DNA from: Rhodospirillaceae bacterium
GTDB taxonomy: Bacteria; Pseudomonadota; Alphaproteobacteria; DSM-16000; Inquilinaceae
Direction: 5' to 3'
Assembly: GCA_020638575.1 (NCBI GenBank)
Contig: JACKIH010000003.1
Location: forward strand, 3,459,001 to 3,523,000
Length of the DNA stretch: 64,000 bases
Shown here: positions 25,294 to 32,494 of the stretch, piece after piece
How the letters are laid out: every line of letters starts with the position of its first letter
Position numbering within the stretch: the stretch's first letter is position 1
Made by a program: the position numbers and the translations under genes
The notes under the pieces: generated by a model
Seen by the model: only the letters and a program-made list of their open reading frames with translations
What the model was told of the DNA's origin: nothing
Databases searched by the model: none

Positions 25294-26190
25294 TCAGATC
25301 GCCAGGGTGTTGGCCGGCAGCACGGAACGGATGAACGCCAGGAACGAGCGGACTTCCGGCGACTCGGCGCGCGGCGGCCGTGCCACGATGCGGTGACCGG
25401 CGATGCGGATGCCGCTCCCGCTGAGCGGCGCGATCAGGCTGCCGCTGCCGAGTTCCCCCGCTGCCAGCAGGTCGCTTTCCAGCGCTACGCCGACGCCGTC
25501 GCACGCCGCGGCGATGGACATGAACGAGCGGTCGAAGCGCGCCGCCGGCTCGTCGCTGAACACCACCCCTGCCGGCCCCTGCCAGTCCAGCCACTGCACC
25601 AGGCAGAATGCCGACTGGACGCGCGGAAAGCGCAACAGGTCGGCCGCCGAGCGGATCGGCCCCAGGCGATTGTTGAGGGCCGGGGACACCAGCGGCGAGA
25701 TGGTCTCCTCCAGGATGTCCACCAGGCCCTCGCTGCGCGGCGGGTGGCGGCTGTAGCGGATCTCGATGTCCACCTGTTCGCGCACCAGATCGGCGGGGGC
25801 CTGGCTGGCGGAAAAGCGCAGGTCGATCTCCGGGTGGGCGATCACGAAATCCGGCAGGTGCGGCAGCAGCGTCTGGAAGGCGAAGCTGGGGGTGCTGTGC
25901 ACGACCAGGACCACCCGACGCGTGCGTTCGGCCAGCCGGGCGGTGGCTTCGTCGATGATCTGCAGGGCTTCGCGGATTTCCGCATGGAAGGACAGGGCGT
26001 CGGCCGTCGGTGCGATGCGGCGGGGGCCGCGGCTGAACAGCGGGCGGCCCAGTTCCTCCTCCAGCGCGCGGATCTGGTGGCTGATGGCCGACGGCGTGAG
26101 CCGCAGCTCCTCCGCCGCCTTCTGAAAGCTGCCGAGGCGGATTGCGGTGGCGAAGATGCGCAGGCCCTTAAGTGAGAGATTCTGTTGCAT
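25294..26190 (-). CDS. LysR-family transcriptional regulator (GcvA-like)
   Basis: A 298-residue LysR protein with N-terminal winged helix-turn-helix (residues 7-66; recognition part SFQKAAEELRLTPSAISHQI). The N-terminal features and the RALEEELGRPLFSRGPRRI segment resemble the GcvA/AmpR branch. The effector-binding domain fills the rest. It partly overlaps the spurious upstream extension of the next, divergent gene at 26338, leaving about 150 bases in which its target promoter could lie. The ligand is unknown. Confidence 0.9.
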   Translation of the reverse strand: MQQNLSLKGLRIFATAIRLGSFQKAAEELRLTPSAISHQIRALEEELGRPLFSRGPRRIAPTADALSFHAEIREALQIIDEATARLAERTRRVVLVVHSTPSFAFQTLLPHLPDFVIAHPEIDLRFSASQAPADLVREQVDIEIRYSRHPPRSEGLVDILEETISPLVSPALNNRLGPIRSAADLLRFPRVQSAFCLVQWLDWQGPAGVVFSDEPAARFDRSFMSIAAACDGVGVALESDLLAAGELGSGSLIAPLSGSGIRIAGHRIVARPPRAESPEVRSFLAFIRSVLPANTLAI

Positions 26191-26337
26191 CGCACCACAA
26201 CCGGTGAAGCCGCTTCATCTGGGCCACCACCTTCCGTCGCGCGGACACGCCGCGCAACCCGGCGATGGACATATTTGCCGGCGATGGTGCGTCGGCCGGT
26301 CGCCGGCGCCCTTGCCCCAGCGAAAGTCTGTCTCGAT

Positions 26338-26931
26338 ATGGCCAATCGTCCGCGCCGGAGCTGGCCCGCCCTCGGCCTTCTCTGCCTGTGCGCCTTGCTG
26401 GCACCCACGGCCGGCCACGCGGACAGCCCGACCATCTCGCCCGACCGGGTGATCGCCGTGGTCACCGACGATTGGAACCACGACGGCCGGCTCGACCGCG
26501 CGGTGCTGGCGGAAGGCGAGCCCCTGGAGGCCGATCTCTTCGTCTATCTGTCGACCGGCAACGACCAGGAGCGGCGCCTGACGGTGGCCTACCGCAACCT
26601 GGTGTGGCGCGGTGCCTTCTGGGGCACCCAGCCGTCCCTTGAGCAGATTTCCGGCGGCGACCTCCAGGTCCAGGCCCAGAACGAGGCATTCGGCCGCAAC
26701 CGCTGGTTCGAGGTGCTCACCATCGGCTATCGCGACGGCACATTCCTGGTCGTCGGCTATGCCTTCGACTCCTACGACACCCTGGACCTGGATGCCGGAC
26801 GGGACTGCTCGGCGGACTTCGAAGCGGGCACCGGCCTGGTGAACGGTGTGCCCTTCACGGTGACACAGCCGGCGGTGCCGCTGGCCGACTGGCAGCCGGC
26901 AATGGTGCCGGCGGACTGTGCCGCGGGGTGA
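26338..26931 (+). CDS. Secreted protein of unknown function
   Basis: A 197-residue protein. A signal peptide (basic MANRPRRSW, hydrophobic LGLLCLCALLAPTAGHA) leads to a mature domain starting DSPTISPDRV. The segment DDWNHDGRLDRAVLAEG resembles the Asp-rich loops of FG-GAP/VCBS repeat proteins, which bind calcium, but only one such loop is visible. I do not recognise the family. The frame is open to 26185, but ATG 26338 begins the signal peptide. It is convergent with the sensor kinase gene (37 bases between stops) and divergent from the LysR gene. Confidence 0.65.
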   Translation: MANRPRRSWPALGLLCLCALLAPTAGHADSPTISPDRVIAVVTDDWNHDGRLDRAVLAEGEPLEADLFVYLSTGNDQERRLTVAYRNLVWRGAFWGTQPSLEQISGGDLQVQAQNEAFGRNRWFEVLTIGYRDGTFLVVGYAFDSYDTLDLDAGRDCSADFEAGTGLVNGVPFTVTQPAVPLADWQPAMVPADCAAG

Positions 26932-26968
26932 GGGCGTCCGGCGCAGCGGCCGGTGTCGGCGCGCCCTC

Positions 26969-29032
26969 TCAAATCACGATGCGCACGCGCAGGCCGGCGC
27001 CGGGGGCGGTGTGGAACGCGACGCGGGCATCCAGCGTGCCAGCCAACTCGTCGACGATGGCGAGGCCCCAGCCGGAGCCCTGCGATGCGTCGCCCTTCAT
27101 TCCCGGCCGGCGCAGGCGGGCCAGGTCCGCGGCCGACAGACCCGGCCCGGTATCCGCCACCTCGATGAAGGCGGCGCCGGCATCGGCAATGGCATCGGCC
27201 GGTCCCGCCGTCACCCGCACCTCACCCGCCGGGGTGTGCTTGATGGCGTTGGAGGTGAGGTTGGCCACCAGCCGCAGCAGTGGCAGCACCGGCCGATCCA
27301 CCACCGCATCGGCAGCGGTGCAGGCGAAGGCCAGGCCCTTGGCTGCCGCCTCCTCGCCGAACATCTGCTCGATGGTGCCGGTGATCAACGCGATCGGGTA
27401 GGGCTCGGCGGGCTCCGCGGACGCCACGCTTTGATCGCTGGGGCCGCCGGGATCGCCGGCCGCAGTGTCTGCGTCCACAGTTTGCGGCGGCAGGGTGGCC
27501 TCGGCGGCGTCGTCGCGCTGCCCCGTCAAGCCGCTCACCAAGCCATCCAGATAGTCGAAGGCGTCGCCCAGACGGGCGCGGGTGGCGCGGTCGCGGTCGG
27601 CGAGCAGGGCATCGAGCGACAGGCGCAGGGACGCCAGCGGTTGTTTCAGGTCGTGGGACGCATGCTGCAGCTCGCGCCGCCGCGAGGCCGCTAGATCGCG
27701 CGCCCGGGCATAGCGCATCTCCATTTCGAACAGCTTGCGGTTCTTCTCCGCGTCCCGCCGGGCGGCATCGATCTCGCGCTGCAAGGCCGCATCGTGGGCG
27801 CGCCGGAGGGCGATGGTGCTGCCGGGCACGACCGCCATGGTGGAGCCGGCGAACACGAGAAACACCAGCCGGTGGGGGGCTGCGGCCAGCATGTCCGGCA
27901 GGTCGAAGCCGACCAGCCACGCGGCCACGGCAGCGCCGACCAGCAGCGTCGCCAGCAGGGTGCCGGCGACGGCCAACCACCCTGCCATGCGCTGATCTTG
28001 CGCCAGCACCGCCAGGAGGATGGCGTGGCCCAGCAGCACCGCGACCAGAAGCAGCGATGCCGCTGCGGCGATCGCCGGTGAGGGCAGCACGGCGGCCAGC
28101 GCCAGTCCGGCCAGGGTAGCCACGGCGGCGGCGTCACAGACACGGCGCAGCCTTCGCCAGCCGTCATGGATGCGGCCGAGCACGACCAGCCCGCAGGCGC
28201 ACACGGCGGCCAGCAGCGGCAGGGTCGCCCAGGCGTTCCACACCGGCCAGGCGGGCCACAGGACTTCGAACGCGATGCCGTCCACCTGGGCCACCAGCAG
28301 CAACCCAAGCCCCAGCAGGCCGCAATAGAAGAGGCCGAGGCGCGACCGCATGGCGACGCTGAAGATGCCGAACACGGCCAGCGCGGTAAGCGCCGCCCCG
28401 TAGAACAGGCCGCTCGCTCCGGCATCCGCTGCCACGATCTGGGGGATGGCGGATGCGGGTTCGATGCGGAGGGGCAGATCGCCGGGGCCACCTGCGGTGT
28501 GGCGGATCACCAGCAGCGCCGCCTGCCCGGCATCGAGCGTGAACGCGCTGCTGATCAGCAGGCGTGCGCGAACGGGGCGCTCGGCGAACGCCGTCTCGAT
28601 GGTGGTGTCCAGCAGCACCTGTTCGCCGCCATCGGCGGGCGCCAGGGCAAACGCCAGGTCGGGCCGGTAGGGGATGGCGGTGACGACGTGCCACGTGCCC
28701 GGCCGGTCCGACGCATTGTGCAGGGGAACCGCGATCCAATGGCGCCGGGTGGCGGGATCGGCGGCCAGCACCGGCCCGGCCATCGCTTCCCCGCTGCCCG
28801 CGCGGAACGCCGCCGCGGCGCCGGCCAAGTCCAGCGTGTGTCCGGGATCGGCCAGCAGGCGGGCGTCCTCGGCGCGCGGCACGGCGGCGTCTCCGGCACG
28901 CAGATCGAGCGCACCGGCGGTCGCGGGCAGCAGCAGGACCAGCGCCAGCACAAGGAGGGCGGCGCAGCACACGGCCAGGGGTCGCCAGACGGTCACCGTC
29001 CTAGGATCTGTGTTCATGGTCGATTTCGCCAT
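26969..29032 (-). CDS. Sensor histidine kinase with 7TMR-DISM-type sensor
   Basis: A 687-residue membrane kinase. After a signal anchor comes a periplasmic beta-rich domain of the DISM extracellular type, then about seven hydrophobic segments, a coiled-coil stretch, a HisKA-type domain with the phospho-acceptor in HASHDLKQPLASL (His460), and an ATPase domain with LVANLTSNAIKHT (N box), VADTGPGL (G1) and GSGWGLAIV (G2). A Pro/Ala-rich insertion separates HisKA from the N box. The start could be 29032 or 29017. It is divergent, with 44 bases between, from a NarL-type response regulator that is its obvious partner. Confidence 0.88.
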   Translation of the reverse strand: MAKSTMNTDPRTVTVWRPLAVCCAALLVLALVLLLPATAGALDLRAGDAAVPRAEDARLLADPGHTLDLAGAAAAFRAGSGEAMAGPVLAADPATRRHWIAVPLHNASDRPGTWHVVTAIPYRPDLAFALAPADGGEQVLLDTTIETAFAERPVRARLLISSAFTLDAGQAALLVIRHTAGGPGDLPLRIEPASAIPQIVAADAGASGLFYGAALTALAVFGIFSVAMRSRLGLFYCGLLGLGLLLVAQVDGIAFEVLWPAWPVWNAWATLPLLAAVCACGLVVLGRIHDGWRRLRRVCDAAAVATLAGLALAAVLPSPAIAAAASLLLVAVLLGHAILLAVLAQDQRMAGWLAVAGTLLATLLVGAAVAAWLVGFDLPDMLAAAPHRLVFLVFAGSTMAVVPGSTIALRRAHDAALQREIDAARRDAEKNRKLFEMEMRYARARDLAASRRRELQHASHDLKQPLASLRLSLDALLADRDRATRARLGDAFDYLDGLVSGLTGQRDDAAEATLPPQTVDADTAAGDPGGPSDQSVASAEPAEPYPIALITGTIEQMFGEEAAAKGLAFACTAADAVVDRPVLPLLRLVANLTSNAIKHTPAGEVRVTAGPADAIADAGAAFIEVADTGPGLSAADLARLRRPGMKGDASQGSGWGLAIVDELAGTLDARVAFHTAPGAGLRVRIVI

Positions 29033-29076
29033 CCGAAGCGGTATCACTATGACGGTAGCCGAGGGGAGACGGCGAT

Positions 29077-29742
29077 GTGACGTCCGCAGCAGATCCGTTT
29101 CGCATCCACGCGGTCCTGGCCGACGATCACCCGATCGTGCGGGCCGGCCTGCGTAGCGCGTTGCAGACACCGGCCCTGGTCGACGGGCTCACCCTGGAGG
29201 TGGTGGCGGAGGCCGGCGACGGCCTGGCGGCCATCGGGGCGGTGCGGCGCCACCGGCCGCATCTGCTGGTGCTCGACGTGGCGATGCCCCATGCCGGGGG
29301 CGTGGAGGTGGTGATCGAGGTTCGCCGCTGGAGCCCGCAGACGCGGATCGTGGTGTTCACCGGGGTCACCGCGCCGGGGCTGATCGCCGATCTGATCGAC
29401 AGCGGCATCGACGGCCTGTTCTCCAAGGCGGCCGACAATGCCGAGTTGTTCGACAAGCTGGCGATGATCCTCAACGGCGGACGACACGTCGCGGCAGCCT
29501 TCGTGGAAACGCTGGAGCGCGCCGCGCCGCGTACCCGCCTGACCGACCGCGAGCGCCAGACGCTCAACATGGTCATCGCCGGCCGCTCGAACCGGGAGAT
29601 CGCCGAGGGCCTGGGCATCAGCATCAAGACGGTGGACAAGCACCGCACCAGCCTGATGCAGAAGCTGGAGGTGTCGTCGGTGGCCCAACTCGTCGCCCGC
29701 GCCCTGAAGGAGGGGCTGATCGATCCGGCCAAGGAGCTTTAG
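29077..29742 (+). CDS. NarL/FixJ-family response regulator
   Basis: A 221-residue two-domain regulator. The receiver domain has the acidic pair in LADDHP (residues 16-17), the phosphorylation site Asp67 in LLVLDVAMP, and the later Thr and Lys in FTGVT and FSKAA. The C-terminal LuxR-type helix-turn-helix carries LTDRERQTLNMVIAGRSNRE and ISIKTVDKHRTSLMQKL. It starts with GTG 8 bases after GAGGGGAG. The histidine kinase at 26969-29032 is transcribed away from it. Which genes it controls cannot be seen. Confidence 0.92.
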   Translation: MTSAADPFRIHAVLADDHPIVRAGLRSALQTPALVDGLTLEVVAEAGDGLAAIGAVRRHRPHLLVLDVAMPHAGGVEVVIEVRRWSPQTRIVVFTGVTAPGLIADLIDSGIDGLFSKAADNAELFDKLAMILNGGRHVAAAFVETLERAAPRTRLTDRERQTLNMVIAGRSNREIAEGLGISIKTVDKHRTSLMQKLEVSSVAQLVARALKEGLIDPAKEL

Positions 29743-29778
29743 GGCGGTTTTCACCGCTCTTGAGTCGGTTCCAGCCGA

Positions 29779-29834
29779 CACCCCCGCTCGGCCGCCCAAG
29801 CCATTGTAAAATATTGGGTGGCCGGGCGGGGGTG
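29779..29834. repeat. Dispersed palindrome, copy 2
   Basis: CACCCCCGC-T-CGGCCGCCCAA pairs with TTGGGTGGCCG-G-GCGGGGGTG, giving arms of about 21 bp with two G-T wobbles. The 14-base loop is GCCATTGTAAAATA, sharing GCCATTGT with copies at 2397 and 55437. It lies 37 bases past the response-regulator stop codon, where it could act as a transcript end. Confidence 0.88.
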
Positions 29835-30041
29835 CGGGCCGGTGCAGCTCGATCGGACAAAATTCTAGGGTGCCGGCGCGATCGCCGGGGCGGCGCGCGC
29901 GGACCTGGGATCGCTGAGCCATGGGTCGCCCTCCTGGGTGGGCATGGGGCTGGGGAAGCTCGGCCGGGGACCTCGGCCCGGCCCGAGGCGACCGGCTTCG
30001 CGCCGGCCCGCCTGCGGGGCCGAAACCTGGGGCCGGGGGCA

Positions 30042-30098
30042 AGAGCATGATCCGATCTGATGGACTTGCTTCACGCTCCATCAGGCCGGATCAATGCT
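30042..30098. repeat. REP-like imperfect palindrome
   Basis: The left arm begins GAGCATGATCCG and ends CTGATGGA; the right arm is TCCATCAGG to GATCAATGCTC. They pair over about 22 bp with one bulge and a few mismatches, around a 12-base loop. I recall similar GAGCATGATCCG-type palindromes from other alphaproteobacterial intergenic regions. Confidence 0.65.
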
Positions 30099-30125
30099 CG
30101 CAAACTCAAATATCCAGAGCACGAT

Positions 30126-30157
30126 GTCCGGCCAGACGCGAACGCGTCTGATCGGAC
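30126..30157. repeat. Second REP-like palindrome beside the lipoprotein gene
   Basis: CAGACGCG-AA-CGCGTCTG is a perfect 8-bp hairpin, extended by GTCCG/CGGAC outside a 2-base internal loop. It ends 6 bases past the stop of the minus-strand lipoprotein gene and may terminate its transcript, although no U-run follows. Confidence 0.65.
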
Positions 30158-30163
30158 CGTGGC

Positions 30164-30625
30164 CTACCCGGTGCGCTCGCAGGTGACGGTGGTCACCCGG
30201 TGGCAGTTGCCGATGGCGGCGCGGCAGACCGACTGATCGCCGATGCGCACATTGGTTTGCAGCGGCGGGGTCATGCGGCTTTGGTGGCTGGTGGCTGTCT
30301 GGTAGCCCTGCTGCTGGCAGAAGGTGTTCACGGCCCGCTGCTCGCGACAGGCGCCATGGGCGAAGCACACGTCCAGCCAGCGGCCGCCGACCCGCGGCTC
30401 GTCGAAGGTGCGGCGCTCCGTCTGCTGGGGCTGCGGGTCCTCTACCGGGGGCACGATGCCGCCGCCGGGCGGAACGGGGTAGGGGTAGTAGCCGGTGTTG
30501 GGTACGCAGGCGGCGACCGCGGCGGCTCCCACCAAGGCGATCACCGCAAGGCGCAGACCGGGCAGAAAGCGGCGGCGGGTGCGGGTGGTCTGGGTGGTCC
30601 GGGTGGTGCGGATCGACTGGGACAT
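30164..30625 (-). CDS. Predicted lipoprotein of unknown function
   Basis: A 153-residue protein. A Thr/Arg-repetitive N-terminus (RTTRTTQTTRTRRR) precedes a hydrophobic segment ending in the lipobox VAAC, so it is probably lipid-modified at about Cys40. A Pro/Tyr-rich spacer (NTGYYPYPVPPGGG) follows, then a cysteine-rich domain with about six cysteines, including VCFAHGACRE, NTFCQQQGY and GNCHRVTTVTC. I do not recognise the family. The ATG at 30625 has GGAGG 6 bases before it. The crystallin-like gene lies upstream on the same strand, separated by 254 bases. Confidence 0.72.
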   Translation of the reverse strand: MSQSIRTTRTTQTTRTRRRFLPGLRLAVIALVGAAAVAACVPNTGYYPYPVPPGGGIVPPVEDPQPQQTERRTFDEPRVGGRWLDVCFAHGACREQRAVNTFCQQQGYQTATSHQSRMTPPLQTNVRIGDQSVCRAAIGNCHRVTTVTCERTG

Positions 30626-30830
30626 CTGGTCCTCCGTTGGACTTCGAACCCCGCGGTGTGCGGCGTCCTCGATGTCTGGAAGGTACGGAGAGCCCAGTCC
30701 GCGCCGTATGGGGTCAACACCCCAAAAAGGCGGCCGGCCGAGGTGGCAGAGAGCGGGAAAATGAAGACGGCGCCCGCCTGTCCAGGCGCGCGCCGCTTCG
30801 CTGTCTTTGAAGGTCGAACATGTGTCCCTA

Positions 30831-30868
30831 CCCGGCCCCCGGCCTTGGCTGGCCAATGGGGGGCCGGG
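30831..30868. terminator. Hairpin after the crystallin-like gene, possible diverged palindrome copy
   Basis: CCCGGCCCCC (30831-30840) and GGGGGCCGGG (30859-30868) are perfect 10-bp arms around an 18-base loop. It lies 11 bases past the stop of the minus-strand crystallin-like gene. Its outer arms resemble the dispersed palindrome family but the loop differs. Confidence 0.55.
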
Positions 30869-30879
30869 CGGGGTCCGGT

Positions 30880-32394
30880 CTATTGCAGGGCCGACTGCCA
30901 GGGCTGGCCCGCCGGCCCGATCAGGTCGACGGAAACGATCCTGACGACGGCCCGCGTCTGGAACGACGGGATGGTCAGCCGGATCTGGAAGGGCAGTTGC
31001 CCCGTCAGACCGGTAGGTACTGCCTGGCCTTCCTGGACGGCCGAGCGGTAGTCCTCGAACCGCCAGCCGGCGGCCAGCGGCCGGCCGCCGAACAGCGTGG
31101 CAGTGCAGGTCAAGGGAACGCCGGTGGTGATGCTGGTTCGCTGGAAGACGATGCTGTCGCCTTGCACCTGGCAGAACGCGCCTCCTCCCTGAACGGACGT
31201 CGTCATGGTGAAGCCCGCCCCCTGGGCCAACGGGATCAACTGGACACCGAACACGGTGACGCGGGTCTGCCGGGTCGGCGGCGTGCCGCCGCCGGTGCCG
31301 AGACAGTAGCGCCGTCCGTCCGCCAGCACGCCCGCCTCCGCCGTGCCGGGCAGGCAGTCGCACTGACCGGTCTGCAGGTTCGGCTGGGTGCTCTGGTGGC
31401 AGCGGAAGGCGCACGCGTTGGTGGCCGGGTCCAGGTACTGGTAGGGCGCCGGGCAGTTCACCGGCGGCGGCGGGGGCGGCGGCGGCGGCGGTTCGGACAC
31501 GGCCACGCAGTGGCGGAAGGTAACGCCGTCGATGTTCGCCGCACCGAAGCCTACCCACTCGTATCCGGGCGCACATTGGCAGGTGGTGCCGGACGCGTCG
31601 GGATAGGACGAGCCCGGCTCATTGCCGAAATGGTCCCAGCAGTTGTGGCAGGCCGTATTCCCCTGGGCCTGGCCCGGACCGCATTGCACTGGCGGCGGCG
31701 GGGGAGGTGGCGGCGGTGCCGCGCCGGCCTGGACGCTGGCAGACGACATCAGATCGCCGGGAAAGGTCCCGGGCGGATAGCCCGGCACATTGGCCAGGTC
31801 GGCGTAGTCGCCGGGCCCCAGCGTGATGCTGGGGCGGTCCGGCGGCGCGGCGTAGTTGGCGTTGCGGAAGAACGTCCAGGTGCCGGAAACCACCCGGATC
31901 GATGCCGCGTCGTTGTCGAAGCCGATGGCGTTGAAGTCGCTGACATTGCGGGTGAGGATCCGGTACTGCCCGCCGAACCCGGCATTGTCGTAGAGGATGG
32001 CCACGCCCACCGGCTGCGGCCCCACGGTGTCGGCGACAAGTTGGGCGGCCGACATGCGGTCCACCGGGAAGGTCCCCTGGGACGCCTGGTCCAGCGACCA
32101 GCAGGTTTCCACCAGACCGCTCGGTCCAAGCTGGAACGACGGGCCGTTGCCTTCGCCATAGCCGGCATCGCGGTAGAAGCGGAAGGTGCCGGACAGCACC
32201 ATCAGCGAGTTCACCTCGTTGTCGAAGCCGATGGCGTTGAAGTCGCTCACCGAACGGTCGAGCATCCGGTATTCGCCGGAACAGTTGTTGCCATCGAACA
32301 GAATGGCTTCGGCCGCCGTGGCCGCCGAAGAATAGCCGGCCCAAGCGGCAACGGCCGCGAGAACGGCACAGCACTTCGCATAAGAAAGTCGCAT
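30880..32394 (-). CDS. Secreted protein with two beta-gamma-crystallin-like domains and polyproline linkers
   Basis: A 504-residue exported protein. After a signal peptide (about residues 1-28) come two similar domains at about 30-115 and 130-215. Each has an opening like AILFDGNNCSGEYRML, the identical core VSDFNAIGFDN and then a Ser in the pattern expected of the beta-gamma-crystallin calcium motif (N/D-N/D-X-X-S), at DNEVNS and DNDAAS. Two runs of about ten prolines then flank a cysteine-rich, EGF-like stretch, followed by a beta-rich C-terminal domain. Bacterial crystallin-fold proteins often bind calcium; that is inferred here. GGAGG precedes the ATG by 9 bases. Function is unknown. Confidence 0.75.
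   Translation of the reverse strand: MRLSYAKCCAVLAAVAAWAGYSSAATAAEAILFDGNNCSGEYRMLDRSVSDFNAIGFDNEVNSLMVLSGTFRFYRDAGYGEGNGPSFQLGPSGLVETCWSLDQASQGTFPVDRMSAAQLVADTVGPQPVGVAILYDNAGFGGQYRILTRNVSDFNAIGFDNDAASIRVVSGTWTFFRNANYAAPPDRPSITLGPGDYADLANVPGYPPGTFPGDLMSSASVQAGAAPPPPPPPPPVQCGPGQAQGNTACHNCWDHFGNEPGSSYPDASGTTCQCAPGYEWVGFGAANIDGVTFRHCVAVSEPPPPPPPPPPVNCPAPYQYLDPATNACAFRCHQSTQPNLQTGQCDCLPGTAEAGVLADGRRYCLGTGGGTPPTRQTRVTVFGVQLIPLAQGAGFTMTTSVQGGGAFCQVQGDSIVFQRTSITTGVPLTCTATLFGGRPLAAGWRFEDYRSAVQEGQAVPTGLTGQLPFQIRLTIPSFQTRAVVRIVSVDLIGPAGQPWQSALQ
31911..31941. repeat. 31-bp direct repeat inside the crystallin-like gene (copy in second domain)
   Basis: Bases 31911-31941 are identical to 32217-32247, 306 bases away. 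They encode the shared core VSDFNAIGFDN of the two domains. Identity at silent positions points to a recent internal duplication or gene conversion. Confidence 0.85.
32217..32247. repeat. 31-bp direct repeat inside the crystallin-like gene (copy in first domain)
   Basis: Partner of the repeat at 31911-31941; it encodes residues 49-59 of the first crystallin-like domain. Confidence 0.85.
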
Positions 32395-32494
32395 CGGTAG
32401 CCCCTCCTCTGCCTATCGACCTTCACAAGTAGAGAGAGATGGTGCTCGCAAGACTTGGGCGACCAGAAGGCAGGGGTGCGACCGAAACGGGCAT

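Larger units (their letters stand above)
29743..30163. other. Palindrome-rich intergenic region
   Basis: No gene is supported in these 421 bases. They hold at least three strong palindromes (29779-29834, 30042-30098, 30126-30157) and a very GC-rich middle part with further short inverted repeats. The region separates the 3' ends of the response regulator and the convergent lipoprotein gene. Confidence 0.7.
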
